Source: Hermatobates lingyangjiaoensis
Lineage: Eukaryota; Arthropoda; Insecta; Hemiptera; Hermatobatidae
Length of the DNA stretch: 64,000 nt
Reading direction: 5' to 3'
NCBI GenBank assembly: GCA_026182355.1
Contig: JAPFBL010000068.1
Coordinates: 6,451,001-6,515,000 of the forward strand
The notes under the pieces were generated by a model. That model had not been told where the DNA came from. It worked only from the letters and a program-made list of their open reading frames with translations, and did not search any database. Position 1 is the stretch's first letter; each line of letters starts with the position of its first letter. Below, piece by piece: positions 39,711-52,748 of the stretch. Made by a program: the position numbers and the translations under genes.

Positions 39711-39754
39711 AATAATGATTTTTTACAGAAGAATATGGCGTAACTTGGATATTA

Positions 39755-39962
39755 TTATAAGAAGAGGAATGCTTGATGATCCTGCCTTTAATATGTCGTA
39801 CTCTACTAAGATGGGTAAAGGAGAAAAGTCTGAATATAAATCCAGTCAAAGTAGTTTCTATTTCTGTCGCAGGACGAATGAAACCAAGTATAGGAGAATT
39901 CTTTATTGAAAATACTGAACTAGTACTCCCAGATGCCTTGGAATATCTTTATACGAAGGACT
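39755..39962 (+). pseudogene. Reverse transcriptase C-terminal fossil
   Basis: One frame reads LLRWVKEKSLNINPVKV (near 39800), followed by a stretch with SIGEFFIENTELVLPDALEY, then a stop at 39961. This fits the region after the catalytic aspartates in LINE polymerases of the Jockey/R1/I type, where a W-x-GLxxNPxKT block is followed by a beta-hairpin and VKYLGV. The expected YLG is degraded to YLY and upstream motifs are missing. The fragment is short, so the clade is uncertain. Confidence 0.5.
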
Positions 39963-42900
39963 AACCCGGAGAAGCCATACAACAGATACATTGAACCTCA
40001 ATTTATTCGTAGTAATAATAAAATATCAGAATCTTTTCGATTAATGTTTTAAAGCAATTTTTAACTGACAATATGGGTATAATTGCAATAAAATAAAATC
40101 ATAAAGTTGATTACATTGGTTGATACTATTTCAGCGGATAAGTTATATACAGCGTCTGTACTGTAAGTCTATCAAAATTGATCCTTCAAAAACCAAAGCT
40201 CGCTTGATTGTTAGCGAGTTTGACATTATGCTTATGTATAGTATTGTTAACTCTACAGTACTAAACTTTTTACAAGGTACTGGGTAGTACTGAGAACTAC
40301 TGCTGACAAAGTTTCTGGCTAATATAAGGGTTACCAGGTACTTCAGTATAAAATAATGATTATAACTGATTTTCTGTTAGAGGTAACATATTATTTCCTG
40401 TTTGGTAACATATACTCCTCACATACATACACACATGCTCAGATATATACACACACACACACTCACACAAGCTCACACGTACACAATAACAACAACACTT
40501 TAGTAAAATGGTATTTTTATAAGGACAAAGATACGAAAAAAATAATTAAACTCTAGTGTATGTTAGTTTGAATAGATAGCGATGGGCATTTTACTGCACT
40601 GACCAACTAAAACCTTGTGAACATTCACACAAAGAACTGAACTTAATAGGAAGATAAACCAACGTAAAAAGTATCGCACAGAGTGCAAACGATAAACTTA
40701 GCTACGGTAGACAACCACTATTAACCCGAGATCCCTGTCCATTTGAATGCACAGAATAATCTTGAAGATCGTAATCAGTAACTTAACTTTCTGTAACACA
40801 AATTTATATTATCGGGATATCGCCATTTACTAATTCGGGGACGTGTTTTGTTAACAGTTTTACTTCACCGGATATGTCCCAAACGGTTTTTTTTTCTTAA
40901 CAGACTGGGTCCTCTTTTTAATGAGTTTTTCTCTATACTTCTTTCTGCTTGCTCTACTTCTTCCATCTTTAGTCAAACCTCGTCCATTTCTTATCGTAAA
41001 TCACGTAACTTAAAGACTCTTTTTAACTCCCTTCTCTTCTAATATCCCCGTGCTGTAGGAAATGGAACAATGTGGACGATGTTGTAATGGACTGACTGTC
41101 AAACTAGTGCGCTTGTAAATCTCACCTCTTACTTTACATCCTTGCTTAGTTTGTACACCCCATCCATAATCACATCTTCTGTACTTTCTGATTGTGTTAC
41201 TGAAAGTCTCTTTATAGTAATAGTTTGCAGAGATCATTGGGGTTGTTATTTACTAATTTTAGCTTTTTTATCAACTACGTTACTGGATTAAAGTAATTGG
41301 TAGTCATTTTAAGGGCAAGTCCCTCATCAAGTCACTTTGAGAATTACTGCCAGCAGAGCAAACATTTTTAAGTCAATTAGGTGACATTAACTAAAGTTAA
41401 TACAAAGTTAGTCAATACAGAAGTTGCTGCAATGTTTCTAAAAGTTTGAACTAAATTAAATAATATCAAAGCGAGAGGTGAGCCACTTGGAAGGAAAGTC
41501 ATCAAAATCAAAAGGTGGAAAAATCACATTCCTCACATAAACGAACTGCTATAAACCATGGAATGATCAGCTTCTAGTTCAAATGAACAAAATATGTTCA
41601 TGTACAGTTCCTAGTAATGCAATTGGGTCATATTCATTAATCGTAGCATCAGTCATCATGGTTATTTACTCATTATTGAAGGTTATGGATAATAAGGAAA
41701 TATACATCACATACTTTAAATGAATATACAAATGTATAAATACTTTAGACAGAGTCCTTTTTATTATACTTTTCAATAGTTTGATTCATTTGTATAGATA
41801 TATTTTACACTTCTTATGATGTGAAGAGAAGTAGAAGGGTAGGGAGATAGCTCGACTCAGTCAACAGCAAGTCTCTTAGACCAAGCAAGGCTTACCACTC
41901 TTCTAAGAAACAATAGGAACGAAAAAATAACGGAAAATACTCAATAAATTTAACACGAACAAAATAAGTAATAAATGAAAATAAAATTAATAAAAATATA
42001 TACTGAAGAATATATAGCTGTTAAATTGATAAAAATATGATAAAATACACAAATAAATAACAGTACATAATAATTTAAAGAGTAAAGAATAAAATGATAA
42101 ATGACATTTAAAATGTAAATAATATAAATTCAACGCCAAAGATTGTATCTTGGAGATCACCTGACAGTAAAAAAACAAATATGAGTCCATTTTAAATATT
42201 TGATCTTGTATCACATGCATGCTGCTAACATTCGGGGCAAGCATTGCAACTGCTCGATTGAAGACATATCAAAATAAAAAAAATTACTCCAATGGTATTT
42301 ACTGTCAGTGTAAGTAGCCTGTACAATAACCCACGTGACTGATGGATTAATGTCCATTCTCAATACAACATGCTGGCAACAGAAACTTCGTATTGAATTT
42401 GAGCAGTACTTATAAGAAACAACTAGAACACTAACATGTATCTTGCTTGTACCTTGCACAACCATTTACCTTACACCACTCGCATGGGGTCTGTTGAAAG
42501 ATACTTTAAAATATTGAACTAAGAAAAACGTAATGTTAAACCCCTCTTTCAATTGTGCACCTTTCTTTTAATAATAGGTATAAATCATTTTTTAAAAATC
42601 TGTTCAGAATAAAGTACCTCTTAGTACAGTGCAACATTGTACGAGCAATTTTGCTATTCAAGCAGCCATTTGTAAGAATTTTTGTCTCGGACGATGAACG
42701 ACTATTCATAGTACGAGCGACTGTCTCCTTTACAATCAGATGGTCTCTGTTTTAAGTTCCGTAGATTAATAAAACATGATTATTTCTTGCACGTATTTTC
42801 ATTATTTTTAATACATGTACGGTATTGTTTCTTTTTCTAGTTGCACCTTTTCTGTTTAAAAAACAAACTTAAAAACAGGCATTTTATGGGTGGAGCGGAT

Positions 42901-43555
42901 TATTTATTTTCATGTTAATTTTAATGCGAAAAATTCCTTCGTAATACGAGTAAATCACTATTCAAGCTCGGTCTTTGAACAAATTAACCCGTTCTGTGAG
43001 ATTCTACTGTATATACTTCTATTCTCTCATTTCTTCGCGTAAACGTCAATGTTTTCGTCAGACTTGAACAGTTAAAGAGTGACTCTGACTAAAGTAACTT
43101 GTTTAGGTTGAATGATTTTCGTTCATCTTGACCAGCCATATATAATTATAAACCATAGAAACAAAATTATACTATAGACATATAATGTGTTTCAAAATAG
43201 TAATATTGTATGTTAACATTGAACACATGATAAAAACACACCACTACTACAAGTAATAATTCAAAAGATTATTCGTTTTTATTCGAATGAAAGGAAGATA
43301 AACATAGACACCATGAGTGGTAGTCAGTCTGGCGTTGAAAGAGCGGAAAGACGAAAGAGAGAGTGATTCCACTCAGGGAGTTCAACAGAATAGAGTCAAA
43401 TGATTTCAACAAATATCGAGTATACCGCATAAATGTCAATATGTTTGACAATGGTATTCAGGTATATAAGATGCATACCTTCTTTATTTTTGGTCCATGA
43501 AATGGACAAAAAGCATCGACTTAAAGTTAACGTCCCCCTCACATTATGAATATTT
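39963..43555. other. Mostly AT-rich stretch with scattered decayed repeats
   Basis: No gene is recognised. Imperfect CA repeats lie at 40421-40484. A GC-neutral patch at about 40840-41240 has open frames on both strands (the minus-strand one has 75 codons) but no recognised domain. Segments at about 42580-42730 and 42880-43020 share words such as GTACGAG/ATACGAG and may be decayed repeats. Confidence 0.4.
40421..40484. repeat. Imperfect (CA)n microsatellite
   Basis: CA units interrupted by AT and GCTC words. Confidence 0.85.
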
Positions 43556-43559
43556 CTGA

Positions 43560-43760
43560 GGAGACAGTGCTAATTGGTTGTTTAATGTGCGTTAGGCAAT
43601 TGAAGCTGGAGTGTTGAGTAAGGCGTTGCGGTTCTTAGCATACTTCGTGGTCGTCGTAGGGTCACTGTTAATGACTTGTCAGAGATAGTAGGTCGACAGT
43701 GCAATAGACAGTGTAGGGCACTTGAGGTTAACAGAGTGCAGTGTTTGGTAACAGCAGTTA
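43560..43760. other. GC-richer island, probable repeat
   Basis: The patch is richer in GC than its surroundings and open in overlapping frames on both strands (82 codons minus, 64 codons plus). I recognise no domain. Composition and sharp edges suggest an inserted repeat. Confidence 0.3.
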
Positions 43761-46080
43761 TATTGAATATTACTGACATTACTTTAGCTGAATCACTTTT
43801 AAATAAACTGATAAGTAAGAAATACCACATTTATTGCTATCTATTTATTAAAAACCTGCAGTATATATAAAATCTATTGCATGTATCTAAAACAATCAGA
43901 TATTTTTTTAATGACTAAATATTAATATTATTTAAATTTTGATTTTCATATATTGCACTAAGTAATGAACTATATTTTTGCAATCAGATGTCAATAACAT
44001 TAAAAGTTAATGAAGTGTGAATAGTTGTCAACTCAATATAAATATTTAAAAGGAGATTATTTAAATTTAATTTTAACATGTTTATACTTAGGTGTCAATG
44101 AAAAGCAAGGTTCTATTGCTTTTGCTAAAGTAATGAAAATACACCTACCTATTTAGATGTTTTTTTAGAGTACAGTTTCTGACAAAAAGTCGGTGATTCC
44201 ACTCTAAATAAGACTTTCTAAGTATGAATGCAATATTCATACTAAACTAAACTAGATTTAATTTATTTAAATTTAGGGTAAATTTAATTTATTACATTTT
44301 TTATTAATATTTAATTTAGGGAGGAAACTAGTGGGAGGAGAAGGAGGAGGAGGGGTAGGAAGTCAATAACTGGCAAAATATTTACTATAAATGCTAAAAA
44401 TACTTCATACGTACACATTCAGTAATACTGGTCATGTAAATATTAATATGTTTATTTGTAATTATTTAGTTCTGACTACGAAATAACAAACACTGATTAT
44501 AACTTGTGGAATAACAAACACATTGAATTGTTTTAATTCAATTTTTTATTAATACTAGATAGTTGTTTGACATTATAAGTTTCGTCAGCACAGATCTAGA
44601 GAGTTGAATATCATTATTAACAAAAGTATGAACAACTATGAAGTTACTTCTATACTTATTTGAATCTGTCACAACCTCGAGTTATTTGAAGCAGATTCTA
44701 AAAAGCTACCCTTTTGTATAGTTTTTTTAAAATGTTCATATTTTATCATCTTAAACAACCATTTCATAGTAAAACAAAATTAAATAATTTCATTAGTTTC
44801 TTACTTAGTTTCATCAAAGAAAAGTTTTTGATAACCTAGATCTTGTTTGCATAGGAAGTTATGAAGAAAATGCTCAATTTTCGTCTATGCAAAAATTAAT
44901 AATTATCGCAATTTACACTACAAATGAATCTGCGGGAAATGTAATCTTCGGATTCTCTAGAAACCTTCCTTACTATGGATCCCTATACCTCAAACTTATA
45001 ATTAACCTTGACAACCATTCTAATAAAATTAACACGGAATTATAAATATGTATAACGAAAAAACAAGACTATAATTTTTAATTTCAGTAAACAATTAATA
45101 GAGTTGATTATCAATGGAGAAATAAATAAATGAGTTTATTCAGTATTTTACATAGTATTAAAGTTTTTTGTAAAAAATTTTAATTAAAAATGATTTTTTG
45201 TTTATTTTCTGCTCTCGGGTTTATAATGCATAAGACTTATTTAGTCGTATCTCAATGAAAGTTATTTTATTGTGAAATAACTAATGAAATAATATTTAGG
45301 CTAACATTTAACTCTTAACTCCTAACATTTAGGCAAATTAATATGAGGGGGATTATACTCAATTTTACTGTAGGTAAACATAATAAGCAATGATTCATTT
45401 AGTTTTTGCTTCAATATAATGTAAAAATAGCACACAAATGTGACAAAGTACTATCAAATGCATAGATAACCAACATAATCATATTATTTGTTTAATGTTT
45501 ACATATTTATTTAATGACTTGTAAAAACTCAAAAGCTTTGACTTAGAAAATTTAATATTTAAGTATTATAATTAAACTGAGTCTCCCAAGACCCGTGGTC
45601 ACCACGACCATATCTGTGATATTGTTCTTTTGTTAGTCGTTTCTAGAATGAACTTTAGAATTTAAGATCTTCAGTGAACATCGTAACTGGCCCTATGCAA
45701 GTACCCCTTAGGTCAGTACTTAATATTCCTATTGTAAAAGCAACAATATGATTTAGTTCTTTAGTCTAATTTGTGATTATTGTATGAGACTTGTATCTCA
45801 CACATATATTGCGTTAAGATATGGTTTGTTAGAAATCATTATTAACTTCAAAATTTATAGCCTTAATGAACTTGATGAGTTTATTAAGGATTCCTGGTTT
45901 TCATTCAACGTATTATGTCAATTTCAGCTTTCAGAAGTGTTAGTTGAAAAGAAATGATAATTTGGATATTTTACAAAGTTTTAAATCCTTTCTATTTAGT
46001 ATTAGTTGAAAATTAGACTGAATAGATATGGTTAATATAACCAGCTGTTTTCTGATATCGTCTTATTTATTCATTAATTA
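43761..46080. other. AT-rich non-coding stretch
   Basis: No gene is recognised. A purine-rich AGGAGAAGGAGGAGG-type run occurs at about 44325-44360. Confidence 0.5.
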
Positions 46081-46084
46081 CATC

Positions 46085-46265
46085 CTTTACTATGGCGGTG
46101 TGGGCTCTGCACAGGGCACCAGATTCCGGGAGATTGCCTGGTCCAACCTTACCCAACCAGTCCACTGCTTCATCTCTCCAGTCCCAGCAATCCCATGGGT
46201 TCATATGCCCTCGCGAAAGTTAACTTCATATCACTGGCATGAGTCTAATGAGAGATCACACATGG
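46085..46265. other. GC-richer island, probable repeat
   Basis: About 180 bases of balanced composition in AT-rich flanks, for example TGTGGGCTCTGCACAGGGCA. One plus-strand frame of 85 codons spans it without recognisable content. It is likely part of a transposable element. Confidence 0.35.
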
Positions 46266-46463
46266 ACAAACTAATTTTGAATTAAAAATCAGTATTTCAA
46301 AACCTGTATAATGACTGTATAATAAACAATATATCATCAGGTGGTATGGAAATTTTATTAAAACATGATAATACAAGTCTTAATTTAGCCTGAAAAGTCA
46401 GAGTTACTACAAGCAGAGCTTTATAAATGTTGAAAAATGTACAACGATACAGAATGTGGTATT

Positions 46464-46690
46464 GTAGGGTGAAAAGCTAATGAAATGGTGTCCACATATA
46501 AAAATTTAATGGCATAAACATGTAGTGTTCTTCCTCAGGCATTAAGTAAAAAATACAACGACACCAGGGAGTTATGTTTTTTTTTTTATTTAATGCCTGA
46601 GGAAGAACACTACGGTTTCGAAACGCGTTGTTTATACCATTAAATTGTTATATGTGGAGACCATTTCATTAGCTTTTTACCCTACAATGA
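46464..46690. repeat. Inverted pair of CTGAGGA-family units
   Basis: A minus-strand unit (46464-46570) and a plus-strand unit (46588-46687) face outward from a T-rich spacer. The plus unit has CTGAGGA, A, GAACAC, loop, GTTTC, GAAAC; the stem is weakened compared with the 20.1 kb copy. The minus unit has lost about 15 bases covering the 3' strand of the hairpin and GAAAC. Both keep the ends GCCTGAGGAAGAACACTA and TTTACCCTACA. Unlike the other fold-backs, no TA tract flanks this pair. Confidence 0.8.
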
Positions 46691-47107
46691 GTAAATACCA
46701 CATAATAAGTGATAGCACTACGTTAGAATGTGGTATGCTATTATTTTTTGACCAACAACCATACTAGGTAAGAGCACCCATCCCTAAATTAAAATGAAGT
46801 CACTACTGGTCACTTAGCAACCCACTATCAAATTTTGTTTTAGATATACAGTATCTAGCAACATTAATGAGCCAACATTGGTTATGATCCAATGTCATAA
46901 TGTTTGATTCCATTACATTTTTTAAGTTATAGTCTTCCATGGTGGCATTTTCATTCCCAAACAGTCCCAAAACCTTTTTATACTAGAAAAATTTGGGAAT
47001 TACATGCAGAAACTTCTGATTGCACAATAAACAAAAATCTTAGCCAAATTTCATGGATCACCTTTAATTGTTTTCATTGATGACAGGTAATGTGAAATAA
47101 ATAAGCT

Positions 47108-47117
47108 TCTTTGATGA
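47108..47117. repeat. 5' target-site duplication of Jockey insertion
   Basis: TCTTTGATGA is repeated exactly at 48459-48468 on the far side of the A-rich tail. Confidence 0.85.
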
Positions 47118-48293
47118 CCCTCCCACCTGCCTACTTCCTACAGACCCATTAGCCTGCTACCAATACTAGGAAAGATTCTAGAAAGGCTAATCCTAAAACG
47201 CATTATTCCTCTCCTATACAAACAGATTATAATCCCCGACCACCATTTTGGTTTCCGGCGACATCATACAACAATACAGCAGTGCCACCGGGTTGTAGAC
47301 GCCATCTCCTCTGCTCTAGAGAGAGGCCAATATTGTTCGGGTGCGTTTCTTGATGTTTCTCAGGCTTTTGACCGGGTTTGGCACCCAAGCTTACTATGCC
47401 AACTAAAAGACATCCTACCCTCAACATACTACCTCATCCTTCGCAGCTACCTGACCGAGCGATATTTCCGGGTTTGTGAAGGAACTGCTCTTTCTCCCTA
47501 TTTTCCTATAAATGCTGGTGTGCCTCAGGGGAGCGTATTGGCTCCCACTCTTTACCAAATATACACTGCTGATATCCCAACCCATTCCAAAACTACTATT
47601 TTCACCTTTGCAGATGACACAGCAATATTATCCAGTGACTCAGATCCTATCAGCTCCACTCAATCCCTCCAAGAACATTTACTCATTTTGGAATCTTGGT
47701 GCCAGAAGAAAAGAATTAAATTAAACACTGAGAAATCCACCCATATTAAATTCACACTACGAAAACAAAGATGTCCTCCTGTTTATATTAACCAATCTCC
47801 CCTCCTAGTTGCTAACGTAGTGCGATACCTGGGGATGTACATCGACAAACGATTAACATGGAATCCACATACAAGACTGAAACGACAAGACCTACTGAGA
47901 CGATACAAGACGCTATCTAGACTTCTTGACAACAGATCAAATCTGACACTACAAAACAAAAGACTAATATACACTGCTATACTTAAACCGATCTGGACTT
48001 ATGGACTAGAAATCTGGGGATCAACCAAGCATTCAAACATCCAAAGAATTCAAGCAGCCCAATCCAAAATCCTTCGCAAAATTGTGCAAGCTCCCTTCTA
48101 TGTTTCGAACGATACCATACACAAAGTTCTTAAAATTCCCTTCATCCACCAAGAAATCCAATCCCGATACCGCGAATTCCATGAATCTTTACCCACCACT
48201 ATAAATCCTTTCATTCACGAATTATCATCTCTCCAGATTCATAGCAACCCTATTAGAAGGCTGAAAAGATGTTGGCCCCGAGACCTACTCTGA
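47118..48293 (+). CDS. Jockey-clade reverse transcriptase, C-terminal part, uninterrupted
   Basis: The frame stays open for 391 codons from the insertion edge to a TGA. In order it shows SYRPISLLPILGKILERLI, GFRRHH, the first catalytic box LDVSQAFDRVWH, GVPQGSVLAPTLY, the catalytic TFADDTAIL (near 47607), a W-x(5)-IKLNTEKS block, YLGMYIDKRLTW, and the tail LKPIWTYGLEIWG. That tail motif, with the spacing of the rest, is typical of Jockey-clade LINEs. The catalytic aspartates are all present. There is no start codon of its own: the GTG at 47520 sometimes taken as a start lies in the middle of the domain. The protein would be a polymerase for RNA-templated DNA synthesis at a nicked target; as truncated it lacks the endonuclease and is presumably not expressed. 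Confidence 0.92.
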   Translation, partial: PSHLPTSYRPISLLPILGKILERLILKRIIPLLYKQIIIPDHHFGFRRHHTTIQQCHRVVDAISSALERGQYCSGAFLDVSQAFDRVWHPSLLCQLKDILPSTYYLILRSYLTERYFRVCEGTALSPYFPINAGVPQGSVLAPTLYQIYTADIPTHSKTTIFTFADDTAILSSDSDPISSTQSLQEHLLILESWCQKKRIKLNTEKSTHIKFTLRKQRCPPVYINQSPLLVANVVRYLGMYIDKRLTWNPHTRLKRQDLLRRYKTLSRLLDNRSNLTLQNKRLIYTAILKPIWTYGLEIWGSTKHSNIQRIQAAQSKILRKIVQAPFYVSNDTIHKVLKIPFIHQEIQSRYREFHESLPTTINPFIHELSSLQIHSNPIRRLKRCWPRDLL

Positions 48294-48458
48294 AATGTTA
48301 ACTGTCAAGACTAGTTGCAAGTGATCCTAACAGTCTATATGGAGTACTACCAATGGGTGGTTTCTCCACTCTTTATTCCACCTTTATGTAGCATGTATCA
48401 CTATTACTTATTACCCCGATAATGGTAGTTGTAATACAAAAACAAATAAAAAAAAAAA
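47118..48458 (+). mobile_element. 5'-truncated Jockey-clade LINE insertion
   Basis: The insertion is bounded by exact 10 bp target-site duplications, begins inside the reverse transcriptase domain and ends in an A-rich tail. This is the signature of target-primed reverse transcription with premature termination. The body is an open reading frame (47118-48293), a 3' untranslated region of about 140 bases, and a tail from about 48434. GC content is well above the flanks. The intact frame and perfect duplications imply a recent insertion; it cannot move on its own because the endonuclease and 5' end are missing. Confidence 0.9.
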
Positions 48459-48468
48459 TCTTTGATGA
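48459..48468. repeat. 3' target-site duplication of Jockey insertion
   Basis: Exact copy of the 10 bases at 47108-47117, directly after the A-rich tail. Confidence 0.85.
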
Positions 48469-48669
48469 GATAATTTGACCCTGATCCAAAATTATATCAA
48501 TTCCATTAATTAATGTGCAATCTAATTTTAATTAATGAATTCTTATTAAAATATATTGAAAATATAAATCTTAACATCAATATTTCTATTATAATTACAA
48601 ATGTGATTCTCAGCCAAGTCAATTAAAAGTTAATTGCTTATATATTTGTTTATGAAGGTTAAACAATGT

Positions 48670-48903
48670 TTATTCGACAATTTTAAAGTAAGCTTTTTTT
48701 TGCGCTTTATGATGAAATAAGAGATTTATTTTTGTTGATCCCTTTTGGTGTAAATAAGATGCAATCTTGCCCAGACCACAATGTAAAAACTTGGTCGGAT
48801 CAACTTGCAAAATCACCTCTGGCTTCCTCTCATCATCTGCCAGCCAATCTCCATCCACCCCTTTTGTCATTTGAATAACCTTTAGCAAGTCATTTTTTTT
48901 CAA
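48670..48903 (-). pseudogene. Unrecognised coding-like fragment
   Basis: On the minus strand 77 codons are open, with a balanced amino-acid composition unlike the AT-driven frames nearby (for example GVDGDWLADDERKPEVILQV and FLHCGLGKIASYLHQKG). It ends in a TAA overlapping an AATAAA word. A stop precedes it in frame, there is no ATG, and no good splice acceptor is at the 5' edge. It could be a terminal exon with a weak acceptor, a transposon-protein remnant or a processed pseudogene. I cannot name a family. Confidence 0.3.
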
Positions 48904-48909
48904 TCCTTT

Positions 48910-50213
48910 TTAAAATGGTTAGCTTAAGGTAAAGAAAAAAAATAAAAAAGGTCAATAACTACAACAAACCTTTATTTTTGAAATAAAAAATGTGTTTATA
49001 CTAATATGCTTTTAATATAGCAATAGCCAATAATAAACCAGTTCTTAGATTGAATCGTAAATGTTTCATAATATTAAATCTGTTACGGATTTTCATAAAA
49101 TTTCCCTAATGATATAATTAATGTTTTGTTAATATTATCCTTTTATAAAAGCAAAATTACTTAATTTTTTTTTAAACTATATGAAAAATAATCATCAAGC
49201 TAATGTCAGTAATTATTATTTATAAAAATTAAATTATATATCAAAAAACATATACATTTTTTGAGCTTCCAGATTGATTGACTACTGATTAAATGATATA
49301 TATAAAGACAGAATCTAATTTTTCAAGAAGTATCCAAAATTACTTAAGCCTGCTATAAATTATTTTCTTTTTAAAATTCCATTCATTACTCACTTTTCTT
49401 TTGCGTTCCTCGAAAAGTCATTAATCACATCAGTCTATACCTCAAGCCTTCTGGTATTACATGAAGGAAATTTGATAAAATATGACAAGTTTGTATCCAA
49501 TTTCCTTGATTTACGACTAAGGTTTTTCTAAATAAAATAAATTTATTATTAATAAAATTAAATCTGAAACATTAGAAAATGCGATAAATATATATTTGTA
49601 GCCTGATTCTGTTTCCCACTATTTTTTTATACGATTAGATCTTCCGTCAACTGATTTACAATTTCGCACAAGATAATATTTGTGGAAATAAATTAATATC
49701 CAAAAGTAATATTTTTTCGTTAATTTTAAACATTGATATTTGTAAATGACAAAAGGAAACTAAAACTAATGTTCGTCACGTCAGTGATTTTAAAATTTCC
49801 GCTCGTGATCATTAAAATATTGAGCTTTCCCTTTTTCATTAAGTTTCCTAAACACTTATAGGGGAAGGCACTTCAACATTAGCTGCGTAATAATATTTGC
49901 TACATGGGTACCCAATTGATTAACTAATGCTTGAGGTATGAAATATTGACAACATAATCTCCAATCAGTACTAAAAGTAGTGCTAGTAAATCTGAAAATA
50001 GGTCACTTATTATATTGAGTGCTTTATTTGTAATTTTATCTTTCAACTACTACAAACACCGATTTGAATCACTAATTAAATACATTAAGAGCAATACAGT
50101 CCGCTTATAATAACAAATGTTTAATTATGGTATTGTTTTTTACTGAAATGCAAGCAAAAATAAAAAAAATTGGAGTGCCTACACCGAACTCCACAATAAG
50201 TAACCGATTACAG

Positions 50214-50253
<40 letters not shown>

Positions 50254-50475
50254 CTGATATGACTCATATTAAATTCTTAAGGGATTTCAATTTTTTTCAT
50301 TAAACCTCAAAACAACAATTTTATTTCAGTTGAATCATTTTAAAAAATATCTGTTTCAATGTAAACAATGTAAATAAATCTAAACAAATACAGCAGGTGC
50401 TTAGTCCAGGATGAATACTCGGTTTCTGTAGCTTTATTCTTTGTGGTAAATGAAATGTAATGCCTTTTTTTTATT
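48910..50475. other. AT-rich non-coding stretch
   Basis: No gene is recognised. A (TA)n tract of about 36 bases lies at 50216-50252. Confidence 0.5.
50216..50252. repeat. (TA)n microsatellite
   Basis: About 18 uninterrupted TA units, with no family unit recognisable on either side. Confidence 0.95.
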
Positions 50476-50479
50476 AATT

Positions 50480-50920
50480 GCTAATTTTTTGTTCAGCTTT
50501 TTGCCAAATATCATTGTTTTTAATGAGTTTTTTATTGTTAAAAAATATTTTATGAAAACATAAAATGTACAATATCCATCAAAAGGTATTGCTTCCATCT
50601 TCTTCACGAACTTTCAGATTGAATCATAAGCCAAAATATTTACATTCAATGTAAAAAAAATTATGAGTTGATTTAAAACTTGAGAATATATTTAGTTTAT
50701 TGCTATTGTCCATGGAAATTCCAACATTTTAAGACCGTGGAGTAAATGTTCTAGGCAAAAAAATGTATAAAAACACATTTTGGAAAAAAAGTGACTTTAC
50801 TATCGGGCATAATTTTTCCCAAACAATAGAACACATCTACTCTGTTAAGTCCATTTTTGTGTAAAATATTAAATTGATCCATCAATGATTGTGGACTGCA
50901 ATGTCTCCACAAACTCTTGG
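50480..50920 (+). repeat. AT-rich dispersed repeat family, copy 4
   Basis: GAGAATATATTTAGTTTATT, TTTTAAGACCGTGGAGT, GTGACTTTACT and TTTTTGTGTAAAATATTAAA with GATCCATCAATGATTGTGG follow in the same order as copies at 15.6 and 18.5 kb. The copy runs without a gap into the (CA)n array, at the place where copy 1 has only a short CA-rich word. Confidence 0.7.
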
Positions 50921-51815
<895 letters not shown>

Positions 51816-51819
51816 CTGA

Positions 51820-51900
51820 TATATATACATTCTATTCCGATACTTTCACATCTGACGTCTTCGGCAGATGTTCATGAAATACTAAGCAAGAGGAGAAGCT
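51820..51900 (-). repeat. Hammerhead-like repeat unit, CATCTGCCGAAGACG family
   Basis: On the minus strand ATCTGCCGAAGACGTCAGAT is followed by GTGAAAGTATCGGAATAGAA and then a TATATA tract at 51820-51828. ATCTG and CAGAT pair around CGAAGACGT, and TGAAAG sits where GAAA is expected. The CTGANGA strand is altered to CTGCCGA. Confidence 0.45.
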
Positions 51901-51904
51901 GAAC

Positions 51905-52490
51905 ACAAGAGCCTCGGCTACTTTTAACTACTGAAACTGCACTAACATAAATTGTGTATATTTAAAAATAATTAAATAAGGAATAAAAACAAAATATAAT
52001 AAGTCAGCAGATATAACTAAAAACAAAAAATGAAACCATATTGATATTATTTTGAATAATACTGTTAATAATATAATTTATAAATATATTGTACAACATA
52101 ATAATTATCAATAATAGTATATTATTAATAGCACATATTAATAAAATTTTAACTTTAATAACAATTAATTTTAATTTAATATTAAATATAATATTTTATA
52201 ATAATAAGGGAATTATTATTGTCTTCAGGAAAACTAAGAGTGTATGATAACCGTCAGTTTTACTGCATCATTTATATTGGTATAGTGGTAAAAACTGTCA
52301 ACTTTTCTTCTATATTGATCAGATTAGTAACACTAAATTGCTTGTATCATACTGGTTGTAACAAATAATAAGCTTAAATGTGAAATCAAACATTAAGTAC
52401 TTTTATTCAAAAAAAAAACATTTATGAATTGAACATAATACATGGAAATATTCTAAATGACTGACATTCGAAAAGTAATAATTTGCCTCC
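51905..52490. other. AT-rich stretch downstream of the minus-strand gene
   Basis: No second gene is recognised. It is the 3' flank of the gene ending at 52749. Confidence 0.5.
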
Positions 52491-52496
52491 TTTATT
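52491..52496 (-). promoter_or_regulatory. Candidate polyadenylation signal
   Basis: AATAAA on the minus strand, about 250 bases after the stop codon at 52749. Such words are frequent in AT-rich DNA, so this is weak. Confidence 0.2.
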
Positions 52497-52748
52497 TAAA
52501 TGACATAATTAACCATGAATATAAGCTTTATACAGATGTTATAAAGGATTTTTTAAAAACTCACCCTATTCAATTATAATCTGGTTCATAGTTAAAACTC
52601 AGTATTAATTTTGTATATCTTCTATTTCTGAAATAAAATAAAATAACATTGATTGGCTTTAACTTTTAATTAAATATATGGTGTACTAGAAGACTATCTG
52701 TAAGCTAGAGAGATATTCATGTAATTCTACAGCTGTTGACTGCTCATT

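Noticed and set aside
41010..41237. 75-codon minus-strand frame with balanced composition
   Set aside because: No recognised family, no convincing splice sites; kept only as part of an uncharacterised patch.
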